Positions 1-8,717 of a stretch of DNA of 64,000 bases are shown piece by piece (positions within the stretch are counted from its first letter, which is position 1; every line of letters starts with the position of its first letter). This DNA is from an uncultured Mucilaginibacter sp. (GTDB lineage Bacteria; Bacteroidota; Bacteroidia; Sphingobacteriales; Sphingobacteriaceae), in the NCBI RefSeq assembly GCF_913773635.1, contig NZ_CAJYGQ010000005.1, positions 248,001 to 312,000 of the forward strand. The letters are read 5' to 3'. The position numbers and the translations under genes were made by a program. The notes below the pieces were generated by a model. It searched no databases, was not told where the DNA came from, and saw only the letters and a program-made list of their open reading frames with translations.

Positions 1-266
1 ACCTTTGCCGATGGATCGTTGTCATATTTGATGTGACCGATGGCGCCAAACAGGATAGCATCGCTAGCTTTAGCTTTTTCCAGTGTTTCATCAGGTAATG
101 GGTTGCCTGTGGCTTCAATACCTGCATGACCCATCAGTGCCTCATCATAAGTAAACTCATGACCGTATTGTGATGCTATTTGCTCTAAGACTGCTTTGCC
201 CCAAGTGGTAACTTCAGCGCCAATGCCATCACCTGGGATGACTAATATGTGTTTTTTAATACCCAT
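1..266 (-). CDS. leuB: 3-isopropylmalate dehydrogenase, N-terminal part (cut by window edge)
   Basis: About the first 88 residues are present; the rest lies beyond base 1. The protein starts MGIKKHILVIPGDGIGAEV, and the IPGDGIGxEV motif is the N-terminal nucleotide-binding signature of the isocitrate/isopropylmalate dehydrogenase family. A downstream FGAIGH segment also fits LeuB. LeuB oxidatively decarboxylates 3-isopropylmalate to 2-oxoisocaproate with NAD+, the third leucine-specific step. It is the last gene visible in the minus-strand ilv-leu operon and follows leuD by about 80 nt. Leucine-pathway context favours LeuB over isocitrate or tartrate dehydrogenase. Confidence 0.93.
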   Translation of the reverse strand, partial: MGIKKHILVIPGDGIGAEVTTWGKAVLEQIASQYGHEFTYDEALMGHAGIEATGNPLPDETLEKAKASDAILFGAIGHIKYDNDPSAK

Positions 267-345
267 TTTATTTTGGTTGTGAGATGCCGGTTGCTAGATG
301 CCTGTATTCAAAATTGATGACGGCGCGCAACTGACAACACATAAC

Positions 346-933
346 TTATTTCTGTTCAAATTCTTCTACTAAGCCTTTATTGCTCAAAATATAATCTATA
401 TCGTCATAGCCGTTTATTAAACAGGCTTTTTTGTACGGATTAATTTCAAAGCTTTCCTGCTCGCCGGTGCTTACTATTTTAATGAACTGGTTTTCCAGGT
501 CGACCTCAACTTCGGCGTGTGCATCTGAAAATACCGCTTCAAACAGATTTTTTAAAAACTCATCGCTTACCTGAATTGGCAGCAGGCCATTGTTAAGCGC
601 ATTGCCTTTAAAAATATCGGCAAAAAAGCTGCTTACCACCACGTCGAAGCCATAATCTGATATAGCCCATGCAGCATGTTCGCGGCTACTGCCGCAACCG
701 AAGTTTTTACCGGCTACCAGTATTTTACCAGAGTATGTGGGATGGTTGAGCACAAAATCCTCCTTAGGATTATCGTTCTCGTCAAAGCGCCAGTCGCGGA
801 AGAGGTTATTGCCAAAGCCCTCGCGGGTGGTGGCTTTCAGGAACCTTGCCGGAATAATCTGGTCGGTATCAATATTCTCGATAGGCAAAGGCACCACCGA
901 GGTTTGTAAATGTTTAAAAATTTTGGTTGCCAT
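346..933 (-). CDS. leuD: 3-isopropylmalate dehydratase small subunit
   Basis: The 195-residue protein has the usual LeuD length. It contains the [12 protein letters not shown] segment near residues 21-33 and the swivel-domain motif GCGSSREHA at residues 79-87, which is diagnostic of aconitase-family small subunits. With LeuC it isomerises 2-isopropylmalate to 3-isopropylmalate. LeuC and LeuD are normally adjacent, but here a GxxExxY gene lies between them. The start is an ATG seven bases from the inner edge of the left inverted repeat of that inserted cassette, so its upstream translation context may have been altered by the insertion. Confidence 0.97.
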   Translation of the reverse strand: MATKIFKHLQTSVVPLPIENIDTDQIIPARFLKATTREGFGNNLFRDWRFDENDNPKEDFVLNHPTYSGKILVAGKNFGCGSSREHAAWAISDYGFDVVVSSFFADIFKGNALNNGLLPIQVSDEFLKNLFEAVFSDAHAEVEVDLENQFIKIVSTGEQESFEINPYKKACLINGYDDIDYILSNKGLVEEFEQK

Positions 934-940
934 GTGATCA

Positions 941-971
941 GAATTTACTGAATTTAAGAATTTACTGAATT
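941..971. repeat. Left imperfect inverted repeat of the GxxExxY cassette
   Basis: A 14-mer GAATTTACTGAATT occurs twice, at 941-954 and 958-971. GAAT cores start at 941, 950, 958 and 967, giving spacings of 9, 8 and 9. The reverse complement of the whole 31-nt block matches 1360-1390 at 25 of 31 positions by my alignment. It contains the stop codon of the GxxExxY gene and ends seven bases before the leuD start. Confidence 0.8.
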
Positions 972-1352
972 AGGCTTGAAAATGTATTTTGGATTGAAAA
1001 CAAGCTTATGTTGTAAGCTTGTACCACCAAAATTTATCAATAAGCCGATAGGGAAATTATAAGCCACCGTATAATTTTTTGCCTGTGCTAAATGCACATC
1101 TTCTAAATTTATCAATGCTTTTAATTCTACTACTAATTTGTTTTCAATTACAAAATCTGCCCTTCTTGTTCCAACTTGTAAATCCTTGTAAAATATTGGA
1201 TGTTCTTGTTCTCTTAAAAAATTTAATCCAGCCTCGGCTAATTCTATTGCCAGGCACCGTTGATATATAACTTCCTGAAAACCATTGCCGAGTGTATTGT
1301 GCACTTTCATTGCACATCCGATTACTTTATATGTAAGTTCATCTTTTTCCAC
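954..1352 (-). CDS. GxxExxY family protein (PD-(D/E)XK-like fold)
   Basis: The 132-residue protein carries the family-naming motif as GFQEVIY at residues 24-30. A nuclease-like D-(E)xK core follows, with D66 in ADFVIENK and E76/K78 in VVELKA, as in PDDEXK_3 proteins. The start is GTG at 1350-1352; no ATG precedes the conserved N-terminus [10 protein letters not shown]. Biochemical function of the family is not established; a nuclease is inferred from the fold only. It interrupts the leuC-leuD pair and lies within 31-nt imperfect inverted repeats at 941-971 and 1360-1390. Its last codons (NSVNS) and its stop fall in the left repeat. It has no evident role in leucine synthesis and looks like a passenger or small mobile unit. 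Confidence 0.9.
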   Translation of the reverse strand: MEKDELTYKVIGCAMKVHNTLGNGFQEVIYQRCLAIELAEAGLNFLREQEHPIFYKDLQVGTRRADFVIENKLVVELKALINLEDVHLAQAKNYTVAYNFPIGLLINFGGTSLQHKLVFNPKYIFKPNSVNS

Positions 1353-1359
1353 CCGACAG

Positions 1360-1390
1360 GATTCTGTTAATTCTAAAATTCTGCAAATTC
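1360..1390. repeat. Right imperfect inverted repeat of the GxxExxY cassette
   Basis: ATTC cores start at 1361, 1370, 1378 and 1387, the same 9-8-9 spacing as the left repeat but in opposite orientation. One further ATTCAG lies at 1393-1398. The repeat overlaps the 3' end of leuC: the TAG stop at 1373-1375 and the last few leuC codons lie inside it, so the end of LeuC is repeat-derived. Confidence 0.8.
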
Positions 1391-2794
1391 AGATTCAGAC
1401 AGAAACGCTCGTATATCCGTCACCTTACCCGTAATAGCCGCCGCCGCAGCAGTCAACGGACTGGCTAATAAGGTACGTGAGTTTGGCCCCTGGCGGCCTT
1501 CAAAGTTGCGGTTTGAGGTTGATACGCAGTATTTCCCCGCAGGTATCTTGTCCTCGTTCATGCCTAAACAGGCACTGCAACCTGGTTCGCGCAGTGGGAA
1601 ACCTGCTGCTTCAAATATCTTGTCGAGGCCTTCTTCAATGGCCTGTATTTGTACTTGTTTAGAGCCGGGAACAACCCATACGGTAACGTTATCGGCTTTG
1701 TGTTTGCCTTTTACAAAGGCTGCAACTTCGCGCAAATCTTCAATGCGGGAGTTGGTACAGCTGCCGATAAATACATAGTCTATAGGTTTGCCTATCAGTG
1801 ATTCGTCATCGTGCAGGCCCATATAGTTAAGTGCCTTGGCGTACGAGCCTTGTTCTTTGGCTTCGAAGCTGGCAGTTTCGGGTACGTGTTGCGTGATGCC
1901 AATACCCATACCCGGATTGGTACCGTAAGTTATCATGGGCTCAATATCAGCAGCGTCAAAATAAAGTTCGCTGTCAAACTGAGCGTCAGCATCAGAATAT
2001 AGTGTTTGCCAATAAGCAACGGCTTTGTCCCACTCTTCCCCTTTAGGGGCAAATTCACGACCTTTTACATAGTCGATTGTGGTTTGGTCGGGCGCAATTA
2101 AACCACCGCGGGCACCCATTTCGATGCTCATGTTGCAAATGGTCATGCGGCCTTCCATACTCAGGGAGCGGATGGTGTCGCCTGCATATTCTACAAAATA
2201 ACCGGTACCGCCAGCGGCCGATATTTTGGAAATGATATACAGGATAATGTCTTTAGCGCCTACGCCTTTTTGAAGTTGTCCGTTCACTTCAATTTTCATG
2301 CGTTTAGGGCGTTGTTGTAACAGGCATTGGGTTGCTAAAACCTGTTCAACTTGTGAAGTGCCTATACCAAATGCAATAGCGCCAAAAGCGCCGTGGGTTG
2401 AGGTATGGCTGTCGCCGCATACATAAGTGCAGCCGGGACGTGTGATGCCCAACTCTGGACCAATAACGTGTACAATGCCTTGGTAAGGGTGACCTAAGCC
2501 GTAAAGCTCTACGCCAAATTCAGCACAGTTTTTGGTAAGCATATCAACCTGGTAACGTGACAGTTCCTCCTTAATAGGCAGGTGCTGGTCCCAGGTAGGT
2601 ACGTTGTGGTCGGCCGTGGCCACAGTTTGTTTTGGCCTGAAAACAGGTAGACCTCGCTGACGCAAGCCATCAAAAGCCTGCGGGCTGGTTACCTCGTGTA
2701 TAAAATGCGTGTCGATGTACAAAATATCTGGAAAGCCTTCATTGTTGCTTACAACGTGTGCATCCCAAATTTTATCGAATAGTGTTTGTCCCAT
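1373..2794 (-). CDS. leuC: 3-isopropylmalate dehydratase large subunit
   Basis: The 473-residue aconitase-family subunit has the three [4Fe-4S] ligands: one Cys in GSCTNSR (about residue 346) and two in EPGCSACLG (about 406 and 409). The substrate-binding [11 protein letters not shown] segment lies near residue 127. With LeuD it converts 2-isopropylmalate to 3-isopropylmalate. The open frame extends six codons further to a TTG at 2812, but ATG at 2792-2794, preceded by AGAGGAA, gives the family N-terminus [13 protein letters not shown]. The C-terminus (SEFAEF) is encoded by the right repeat of the downstream cassette and may differ from relatives. A strong stem-loop lies upstream, between it and ilvC. 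Confidence 0.97.
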   Translation of the reverse strand: MGQTLFDKIWDAHVVSNNEGFPDILYIDTHFIHEVTSPQAFDGLRQRGLPVFRPKQTVATADHNVPTWDQHLPIKEELSRYQVDMLTKNCAEFGVELYGLGHPYQGIVHVIGPELGITRPGCTYVCGDSHTSTHGAFGAIAFGIGTSQVEQVLATQCLLQQRPKRMKIEVNGQLQKGVGAKDIILYIISKISAAGGTGYFVEYAGDTIRSLSMEGRMTICNMSIEMGARGGLIAPDQTTIDYVKGREFAPKGEEWDKAVAYWQTLYSDADAQFDSELYFDAADIEPMITYGTNPGMGIGITQHVPETASFEAKEQGSYAKALNYMGLHDDESLIGKPIDYVFIGSCTNSRIEDLREVAAFVKGKHKADNVTVWVVPGSKQVQIQAIEEGLDKIFEAAGFPLREPGCSACLGMNEDKIPAGKYCVSTSNRNFEGRQGPNSRTLLASPLTAAAAAITGKVTDIRAFLSESEFAEF

Positions 2795-2816
2795 TTCCTC
2801 TTTTAGTATCAATAGT

Positions 2817-2897
2817 AAGTATCAAGTATTTAGTATCAAGTATCAAGATAGGAGGTTTCCTGTTTTCTTGATACCTGATACTCGTTACTTGATACTT
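2817..2897. repeat. REP-like long inverted repeat between ilvC and leuC
   Basis: Two 32-nt arms, 2817-2848 and 2866-2897, pair with 28 of 32 matches around a 17-nt loop. The arms are built from AGTATCAA units. As RNA this would be a very stable stem in the ilvC-leuC part of the operon message. It has no T-run, so it looks less like a terminator than a repetitive extragenic palindrome that might tune mRNA stability or readthrough (inference). Confidence 0.85.
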
Positions 2898-2902
2898 AAA
2901 AA

Positions 2903-3961
2903 TTATGCTTCTACTTCCTGGTTTTCAGGGCGTAAGCTGCGTACAGTTTTGCCAGCTTGCCATAATTCACTTTCGCGAAGCTCACGAAGTTCTTCGTTCA
3001 GTTTTTCGCGGTAATCTGGCTGGCTGTTGCTGTCTATAGAGCGTTGTGACTCTTTACCGGTAGCTACGCTGTCGTATAATTCTTCGAACACTGGTTTAGT
3101 AGCGTCACGGAATTTTTTCCACCAGTCTAACGCACCGCGTTGTGCAGTGGTTGAACAGTTGGCGTACATCCAGTCCATACCGTTTTCGGCAACCAATGGC
3201 ATTAAAGATTGGGTTAACTCTTCAACAGTTTCGTTGAAAGCTTCAGAAGGTGAGTGACCTTTGGCACGTAAAACTTCAAACTGGGCGGCAAAAATACCCT
3301 GGATACAACCCATCAGTGTTCCACGCTCGCCGGTTAAATCGCTGTATACTTCTTTACGGAAATCGGTTTCGAACAGGTAACCGCTACCTACGGCAATACC
3401 TAAGGCAATAACGCGCTCAAATGCTTTACCGGTTGCATCCTGGAAGATAGCGTAGCTTGAGTTTAAGCCACGACCTTGCAAGAACATACGACGTAATGAA
3501 GTACCTGAACCTTTAGGAGCTACTAAAAATACGTCAACATCGGCAGGAGGAACTATGCCGGTTTGCTCGTTAAAAGTGATACCAAAACCGTGAGAGAAGT
3601 AAAGGGCTTTACCCGGAGTTAAGTGTTTTTTAACGGTTGGCCAAAGTTCAATCTGGGCGGCATCGCTCAACAAGTAACAAATGATGGTACCTTTTTCAAG
3701 GGCTTCTTCAATTTCAAATAAAGTTTCGCCCGGTACAAAACCGTCAGCTACTGCTTTATCCCAGGTTTTTGAATTTTTACGCTGACCAACAATAACGTTA
3801 ATGCCGTTATCTTTTTGGTTTAACGCCTGGCCAGGACCTTGAACACCGTAGCCAATTACCGCTACTACTTCATTTTTAAGCACTTCCTGTGCTTTCGATA
3901 AAGGAAATTCGTCGCGGGTTACTACGTTTTCTTCGGTACCGCCAAAATTTAATTGTGCCAT
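2903..3961 (-). CDS. ilvC: Ketol-acid reductoisomerase (NADP+)
   Basis: The 352-residue protein fits class I IlvC with a short C-terminal extension. The Rossmann motif GYGVQG is at residues 37-42 and Arg/Ser residues in GQRKNS at 60-64 suit the NADPH phosphate. Metal-binding acidic residues are visible as D208 and E212 in SDLTGERGT. IlvC isomerises and reduces 2-acetolactate (or 2-aceto-2-hydroxybutyrate) to the dihydroxy acid that IlvD dehydrates. It lies between the DinB-like gene and leuC. The last 30 residues are rich in Glu and Arg and probably form a helical tail. Confidence 0.97.
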   Translation of the reverse strand: MAQLNFGGTEENVVTRDEFPLSKAQEVLKNEVVAVIGYGVQGPGQALNQKDNGINVIVGQRKNSKTWDKAVADGFVPGETLFEIEEALEKGTIICYLLSDAAQIELWPTVKKHLTPGKALYFSHGFGITFNEQTGIVPPADVDVFLVAPKGSGTSLRRMFLQGRGLNSSYAIFQDATGKAFERVIALGIAVGSGYLFETDFRKEVYSDLTGERGTLMGCIQGIFAAQFEVLRAKGHSPSEAFNETVEELTQSLMPLVAENGMDWMYANCSTTAQRGALDWWKKFRDATKPVFEELYDSVATGKESQRSIDSNSQPDYREKLNEELRELRESELWQAGKTVRSLRPENQEVEA

Positions 3962-4011
3962 TTCTATGTTATTAGTTATTGGGTTATTTGTAAGTTATTT
4001 ATGTTGTTAGT

Positions 4012-4515
4012 TTAGTTTGCGCTAAAATTATGCACTGCCGCTTGTTCAATATTCAATACTGCACGGCGCAATGCCAGGGCGTAACCAAAATGTAAATTAT
4101 CATGCGTGCAGAAGTAAGCAACGGCATTATTGATGTTACTTAAGGTTGCACCAAAAGCTGTGGTTACCGGTTCGTAGTTGTCAAATATATCAGCCTCTAT
4201 ATCGATTTTTAAATCATCGAGCAGGGTAATAGCCTTGTCTTTATAAAAATCAAGCTCTTCTTCAGTTATAAAATCTTCTGGACGAGTGCCCTTTTGGTAT
4301 TTAGTTACTTCTTCAATAGCTAATCGAGTGGGCACCTTACCTCTAACATAGCAAAGCGTTTGCTGCGCTGCCACAATGTGTGCAAAATTCCAGGCAATGT
4401 TGTTGTTATATCCTTGTGGAATAACATTCAGTTGCTCTATGCTTAGGCCTTCCATCAGTTTGATAAAGTTTAACCTCGTGTGCCGTGCTATTTCAATTGC
4501 AAACTCCATAGCCAT
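4012..4515 (-). CDS. DinB-like four-helix-bundle protein
   Basis: The 167-residue protein resembles the DinB/YfiT superfamily. H46 (in WNFAHIV), H138 and H142 (in THDNLHFGYA) occupy the usual metal-ligand triad positions. Family members include metal-dependent thiol transferases and many proteins of unknown role, so no reaction is assigned. The start overlaps the ilvN stop by one base (TAATG), implying translational coupling. A second ATG two codons in (4507-4509) is also possible. It sits inside the BCAA operon between ilvN and ilvC, which suggests co-expression but does not show a pathway role. Confidence 0.8.
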   Translation of the reverse strand: MAMEFAIEIARHTRLNFIKLMEGLSIEQLNVIPQGYNNNIAWNFAHIVAAQQTLCYVRGKVPTRLAIEEVTKYQKGTRPEDFITEEELDFYKDKAITLLDDLKIDIEADIFDNYEPVTTAFGATLSNINNAVAYFCTHDNLHFGYALALRRAVLNIEQAAVHNFSAN

Positions 4516-5129
4516 TACATGGTAAATACCTTATCGCGTTGGTTTAGGTATTCGTTTTCAATTACGTCTTCGCCCGGTTCGCGTTTTTCAAATTCACGCA
4601 GTTTGCGGTTGAAGCCTTCACTGTCTTTAATAATAGCAATACGAGCACTGCGTACAAACTCAATCAAGCCAAAAGGTTGCAATACATTAATCAAGTTGTC
4701 CGTTTCCTCGCGGTGACCGGTAGTTTCAAAAACAATGTAATCTTTACGGATAACTACCGCACGGGCGCCATTCTCGCGCAGTAAGCGCTCAACCGAAGCC
4801 TTTTCGGCAATAATATCTGCAGGTACTTTGTAAAGTGCCATTTCCTGCCAAATGATATCGGCGTTGGTATGGTAGTATACTTTTAATACCTCTACCTGCT
4901 TTTCAATCTGACGACAAAGCTTACGTACCACATCTTCTGTTTCGGTAATAACGATGTTGAAGCGGTGAATACTCTCAATCTCTGATGGAGAGGTATTTAA
5001 GCTATCGATATTGATTTTACGGCGGGTAAAAATGATAGCTATGCGATTCAGTAAACCAATTTGGTTTTCGGTATAAACCGTGATGTTATATTCCTGTTTG
5101 CCTTCGGGCAATGTATCCTGAGTGCTCAT
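4515..5129 (-). CDS. ilvN: Acetolactate synthase small (regulatory) subunit
   Basis: The 204-residue protein begins with an ACT domain (about residues 14-90: YNITVYTENQIGLLNRIAII), the valine-binding regulatory module of acetohydroxyacid synthase, followed by the usual IlvN/IlvH C-terminal domain. It is 30-40 residues longer than many bacterial IlvN proteins, mostly through a charged C-terminal tail. It activates IlvB and confers end-product inhibition. It lies directly after ilvB and overlaps the DinB-like gene by one base. A G/C-rich hairpin (CCCCC-gtca-GGGGG, about 5147-5161) lies between ilvB and ilvN. Confidence 0.95.
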   Translation of the reverse strand: MSTQDTLPEGKQEYNITVYTENQIGLLNRIAIIFTRRKINIDSLNTSPSEIESIHRFNIVITETEDVVRKLCRQIEKQVEVLKVYYHTNADIIWQEMALYKVPADIIAEKASVERLLRENGARAVVIRKDYIVFETTGHREETDNLINVLQPFGLIEFVRSARIAIIKDSEGFNRKLREFEKREPGEDVIENEYLNQRDKVFTM

Positions 5130-5169
5130 TGTACTTGTGTTTTAACTCCCCCGTCAGGGGGGCGGGGGG

Positions 5170-6909
5170 TTATTTCAATCTTATTTCGCTAACGCTGCAA
5201 CCTTGTGGTACCATTGGGAACACGTTGTTCTCTTTGGTAACAAATACCTCTAATAGGAAAGAGCCTTTATGCTCGAGCATTTCTTTCAGACTTGATTGCA
5301 GTTCATCGCGTTCCTTAATGCATTTGCCGGCAATGCCGTAACCTTTGGCCACCTGCACAAAGTCGGGGCTTTGAATATCAACAAACGAATAACGACGCTC
5401 ATTAAACAACTCTTGCCATTGGCGAACCATGCCTAAGAAGCGGTTATTAAGAATAAGAATTTTAACATCTACACCGCTTTGCATAATGGTGCCTAATTCC
5501 TGCAAGGTCATTTGGAAACCACCATCGCCTATAATAGCTACAACAGTTTTGTCTAGTGCACCAAACTTAGCTCCTATTGCTGCAGGCAGGGCAAAGCCCA
5601 TAGTGCCTAAACCACCGCTGGTAATATTGCTGCGGGTGTTGTTAAATTTAGCATAACGGCAGCCCACCATTTGGTGTTGGCCTACGTCGGTTACAATAAC
5701 CGCGTCGCCATTAGTAAGTTGGTTTAGTTGATCAACTACTTCGCCCATGGTCATTTCGCCGGTTTGCGGGCGAAGTTCGGCGTTGATAACTGCTTCTTCT
5801 TCCTGGCGGGTGTAATCTTTAAACTTAGCCAGCCAATCGGTGTGTTGTTTTTGCTCAACCAGTTCAGTAAGCATAGGCAGGGTCTCTTTACAATCGCCCC
5901 AAACGGCTACCGTAGTTTGTACGTTTTTGTCAATTTCGGCCGGGTCAATATCTAAATGAATAACCTTGGCTTGTTTTGCATATTTATCTAAACGGCCGGT
6001 TACGCGGTCGTCAAAACGCATACCTATGGCAATCAAAACATCGCAATCGTTGGTTAACACGTTAGGGCCGTAGTTACCGTGCATGCCTAACATTCCTACG
6101 TTCAACGGATGGTCGGTTGGAATGGCACCCACCCCCATAATAGTCCATGCAGCAGGAATGCCCGATTTTTCAACAAAGGCTTTAAACTCCTGCTCGGCGC
6201 TGCCTAGCAATACGCCTTGCCCCCAAAGAATGAAAGGTTTTTTAGCTTGGTTAATAACCTGTGCAGCCTGCTCAATAAACTGCGGACGTACAATAGGTTT
6301 TGGACGATAGCTGCGGATATGCTTACAAGGTGTATAACCTTTAAAGTTGAATTTTTGTATCTGCGCATTTTTGGTAATATCAATTAGCACAGGGCCCGGC
6401 CTGCCGGTACGCGCAATGTAAAACGCCTTGGCAATAGCCTCCGGAATTTCATTGGCATCGGTTACCTGGTAGTTCCATTTGGTTACCGGGGTAGTAATGT
6501 TAATTACATCGGTTTCCTGAAAGGCATCAGTACCCAGCAAATGGGCAAACACCTGGCCGGTGATACATACCAATGGAGTGCTGTCAATTTGCGCATCGGC
6601 CAAGCCTGTTACCAAATTTGTTGCACCTGGACCGCTGGTTGCAAAGACGACACCTACTTTACCTGATGAACGGGCATAGCCCTGTCCGGCGTGAATGCCT
6701 CCCTGCTCGTGGCGGACCAGGATGTGGTTTAATTTCTCTTTGTAATCATACAAAGCGTCATAAATAGGCATAATGGCACCACCCGGATAACCGAAAATGG
6801 TATCAACGCCTTCCACAAGTAAAGCTTCTAAAAGTGCAGCAGAACCTGTCATTTCGGTTACTGTTTGCGCTTCAGGTGCGGTGAGTACGTCTTGTTGTGC
6901 AACTTCCAT
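5170..6909 (-). CDS. ilvB: Acetolactate synthase large (catalytic) subunit
   Basis: The 579-residue ThDP-dependent enzyme shows the catalytic glutamate E68 in VRHEQGG, which activates the cofactor. The C-terminal ThDP/Mg motif begins GDGGF (about residue 454) and ends in LNN. The order is the usual Pyr domain, central FAD-type domain and PP domain. It condenses two pyruvates to 2-acetolactate (valine/leucine) or pyruvate plus 2-oxobutyrate (isoleucine). The gene follows ilvD; a short ACTTTCGAA/TTCGAAAGT inverted repeat occupies the spacer. Confidence 0.97.
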   Translation of the reverse strand: MEVAQQDVLTAPEAQTVTEMTGSAALLEALLVEGVDTIFGYPGGAIMPIYDALYDYKEKLNHILVRHEQGGIHAGQGYARSSGKVGVVFATSGPGATNLVTGLADAQIDSTPLVCITGQVFAHLLGTDAFQETDVINITTPVTKWNYQVTDANEIPEAIAKAFYIARTGRPGPVLIDITKNAQIQKFNFKGYTPCKHIRSYRPKPIVRPQFIEQAAQVINQAKKPFILWGQGVLLGSAEQEFKAFVEKSGIPAAWTIMGVGAIPTDHPLNVGMLGMHGNYGPNVLTNDCDVLIAIGMRFDDRVTGRLDKYAKQAKVIHLDIDPAEIDKNVQTTVAVWGDCKETLPMLTELVEQKQHTDWLAKFKDYTRQEEEAVINAELRPQTGEMTMGEVVDQLNQLTNGDAVIVTDVGQHQMVGCRYAKFNNTRSNITSGGLGTMGFALPAAIGAKFGALDKTVVAIIGDGGFQMTLQELGTIMQSGVDVKILILNNRFLGMVRQWQELFNERRYSFVDIQSPDFVQVAKGYGIAGKCIKERDELQSSLKEMLEHKGSFLLEVFVTKENNVFPMVPQGCSVSEIRLK

Positions 6910-6925
6910 TTTTATTTAGATTTTA

Positions 6926-6951
6926 ACTTTCGAATATCAAATTTCGAAAGT
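6926..6951. repeat. Short inverted repeat upstream of ilvB
   Basis: Perfect 9-bp arms ACTTTCGAA (6926-6934) and TTCGAAAGT (6943-6951) flank an 8-nt loop in the ilvD-ilvB spacer. It could be a small hairpin in the operon mRNA or part of the repeat class also seen near 22977 and 63340. No T-run follows it. Confidence 0.6.
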
Positions 6952-7004
6952 CAGTTAATTATGCAGTTCTGTAAATTGTTCAGTATTGGTTTAAAAGAAC
7001 ACCC

Positions 7005-8717
7005 TTACGCTATTTCGTCCGTTACGCACCCATCGGCGGCAGTGCTTACGGTTTTGGCATAGCGGTATAACAAGCCTTTGGTAACACGCAGTGGCGGCTG
7101 TTGCCAGGCTGCTTTGCGGGCGGCCAGTTCCTCGTCGCTAATTTTTAAATTAATGCTGTTTTTGGTAGCATCAATTTCAATGCGGTCATCGTCTTTTACC
7201 AAAGCTATGGTACCACCACGGTATGATTCGGGGGTGATGTGGCCTACCACAAAACCGTGGGTACCACCGCTAAAACGACCATCAGTTATTAATGCTACCG
7301 AGGCACCTAAACCTGCACCAAATATGGCCGATGTTGGTTTTAGCATTTCAGGCATTCCCGGCGCGCCTATCGGGCCCACGTTGCGTATTACTACCACATC
7401 ACCGGCTTTAACCCGACCGGTTTGTATGCCATCTATCAAATCAAACTCTCCATCAAACACCCGTGCAGGACCTTCAAATCTTTCACCCTCTTTACCGCTA
7501 ATTTTGGCTACACTACCACCCTCAGCTAAGTTTCCGTAAAGTATTTGCAGGTGGCCTGTAGCTTTTACAGGCGCTTCAACAGGCCATATAATTTTTTGCG
7601 TATCAAAATCAAGTTCAGGAACATCGGCCAAGTTTTCGGCCACGGTTTTTCCGGTTACAGTAAGGCAATCACCGTGTAACCAACCCTTGCTAAGGCAATA
7701 TTTCATTACTGCAGGTACGCCGCCAATTTCATGCAGGTCGGTCATCATATACTTACCGCTTGGTTTCATGTCTGCCAGTACCGGTATACGGTCGCTAATG
7801 GCTTGGAAATCATCTTGGGTAACTTTAACGCCAACGCTTTTTGCCATGGCTATCATGTGCAATACTGCATTGGTGCTGCCGCCTAATACCATAATCAACA
7901 CCATAGCATTTTCAAATGCTTCGCGGGTCATGATATCACTTGGCTTAATATCTTTTTCTAATAAAACCCTTATGGCTTTACCTGCTGCCAAACACTCAGC
8001 TTTCTTTTCATCACTCAATGCCGGATTGCTTGATGAGTAAGGCAAGCTCATACCCAATGCCTCAATAGCAGCAGCCATGGTATTGGCAGTGTAAACGCCA
8101 CCACAGGCACCTGCGCTTGGACAAGCGTTTTTAATCACTCCTATATAATCTTCCGGGCTAATAGTACCGGCTATCTTTTTACCTAAAGCTTCAAATGCCG
8201 ATACAATGTTCAGATCTTCTCCCTTCCAATGGCCGGGGTGAATAGTGCCACCGTAAACCATAATAGACGGGCGATTTAAACGGCCCATAGCAATGATGGA
8301 GCCTGGCATGTTTTTATCGCAACCAGGTAAGGTAATCAAGCCATCATAATACTGGGCACCTGTAACTGCTTCAATAGAATCAGCAATTACATCACGGCTT
8401 ATTAACGAGTAGCGCATACCCGGAGTACCATTACCCATGCCATCGCTTACACCAATAGTATGAAAAATCAGGCCAACCAAATCTTCATTCCAAATACCTT
8501 CTTTTACAAGTTTGGCTAAATCGTTAAGGTGCATGTTACATGTGTTACCATCATAACCCATACTGGCAACACCTACCTGTGCCTTTTTCATATCCTCATC
8601 AGTTAAACCAATGCCGTAAAGCATGGCCTGTGCCGCAGGTTGGGTAGGGTCTTGGGTAAAGGTTTTGCTGTATTTGTTTAATTCAGCAGCCTCGGTAGTG
8701 TCGGTATTAAAGCTCAT
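7005..8717 (-). CDS. ilvD: Dihydroxy-acid dehydratase
   Basis: The 570-residue protein matches the IlvD/Edd family. Candidate Fe-S ligands are C60, C133 (in GCDKNMPGS) and C205 (in CPSAGACGG), the spacing expected for the [2Fe-2S] type. IlvD dehydrates 2,3-dihydroxy-3-methyl acids to the 2-oxo acids that precede valine, leucine and isoleucine. It is the first gene of the minus-strand operon, so the operon promoter should lie in the AT-rich region to its right. I found no fully convincing -33/-7 pair there. Confidence 0.97.
   Translation of the reverse strand: MSFNTDTTEAAELNKYSKTFTQDPTQPAAQAMLYGIGLTDEDMKKAQVGVASMGYDGNTCNMHLNDLAKLVKEGIWNEDLVGLIFHTIGVSDGMGNGTPGMRYSLISRDVIADSIEAVTGAQYYDGLITLPGCDKNMPGSIIAMGRLNRPSIMVYGGTIHPGHWKGEDLNIVSAFEALGKKIAGTISPEDYIGVIKNACPSAGACGGVYTANTMAAAIEALGMSLPYSSSNPALSDEKKAECLAAGKAIRVLLEKDIKPSDIMTREAFENAMVLIMVLGGSTNAVLHMIAMAKSVGVKVTQDDFQAISDRIPVLADMKPSGKYMMTDLHEIGGVPAVMKYCLSKGWLHGDCLTVTGKTVAENLADVPELDFDTQKIIWPVEAPVKATGHLQILYGNLAEGGSVAKISGKEGERFEGPARVFDGEFDLIDGIQTGRVKAGDVVVIRNVGPIGAPGMPEMLKPTSAIFGAGLGASVALITDGRFSGGTHGFVVGHITPESYRGGTIALVKDDDRIEIDATKNSINLKISDEELAARKAAWQQPPLRVTKGLLYRYAKTVSTAADGCVTDEIA

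Noticed and set aside
2709-3014. 101-codon plus-strand ORF over the ilvC-leuC junction
   Set aside because: It is an artefact of reading through the long inverted repeat (its translation repeats IPDTRYLI-like units) and lies opposite two real genes.
5147-5168. G/C-rich hairpin between ilvB and ilvN as a terminator
   Set aside because: No T-run and it lies within a continuous operon immediately before ilvN; treated as a spacer repeat only.
7078-7539. 153-codon plus-strand ORF inside ilvD
   Set aside because: Shadow of a conserved gene; Ser/Pro-rich low-complexity translation typical of antisense frames.
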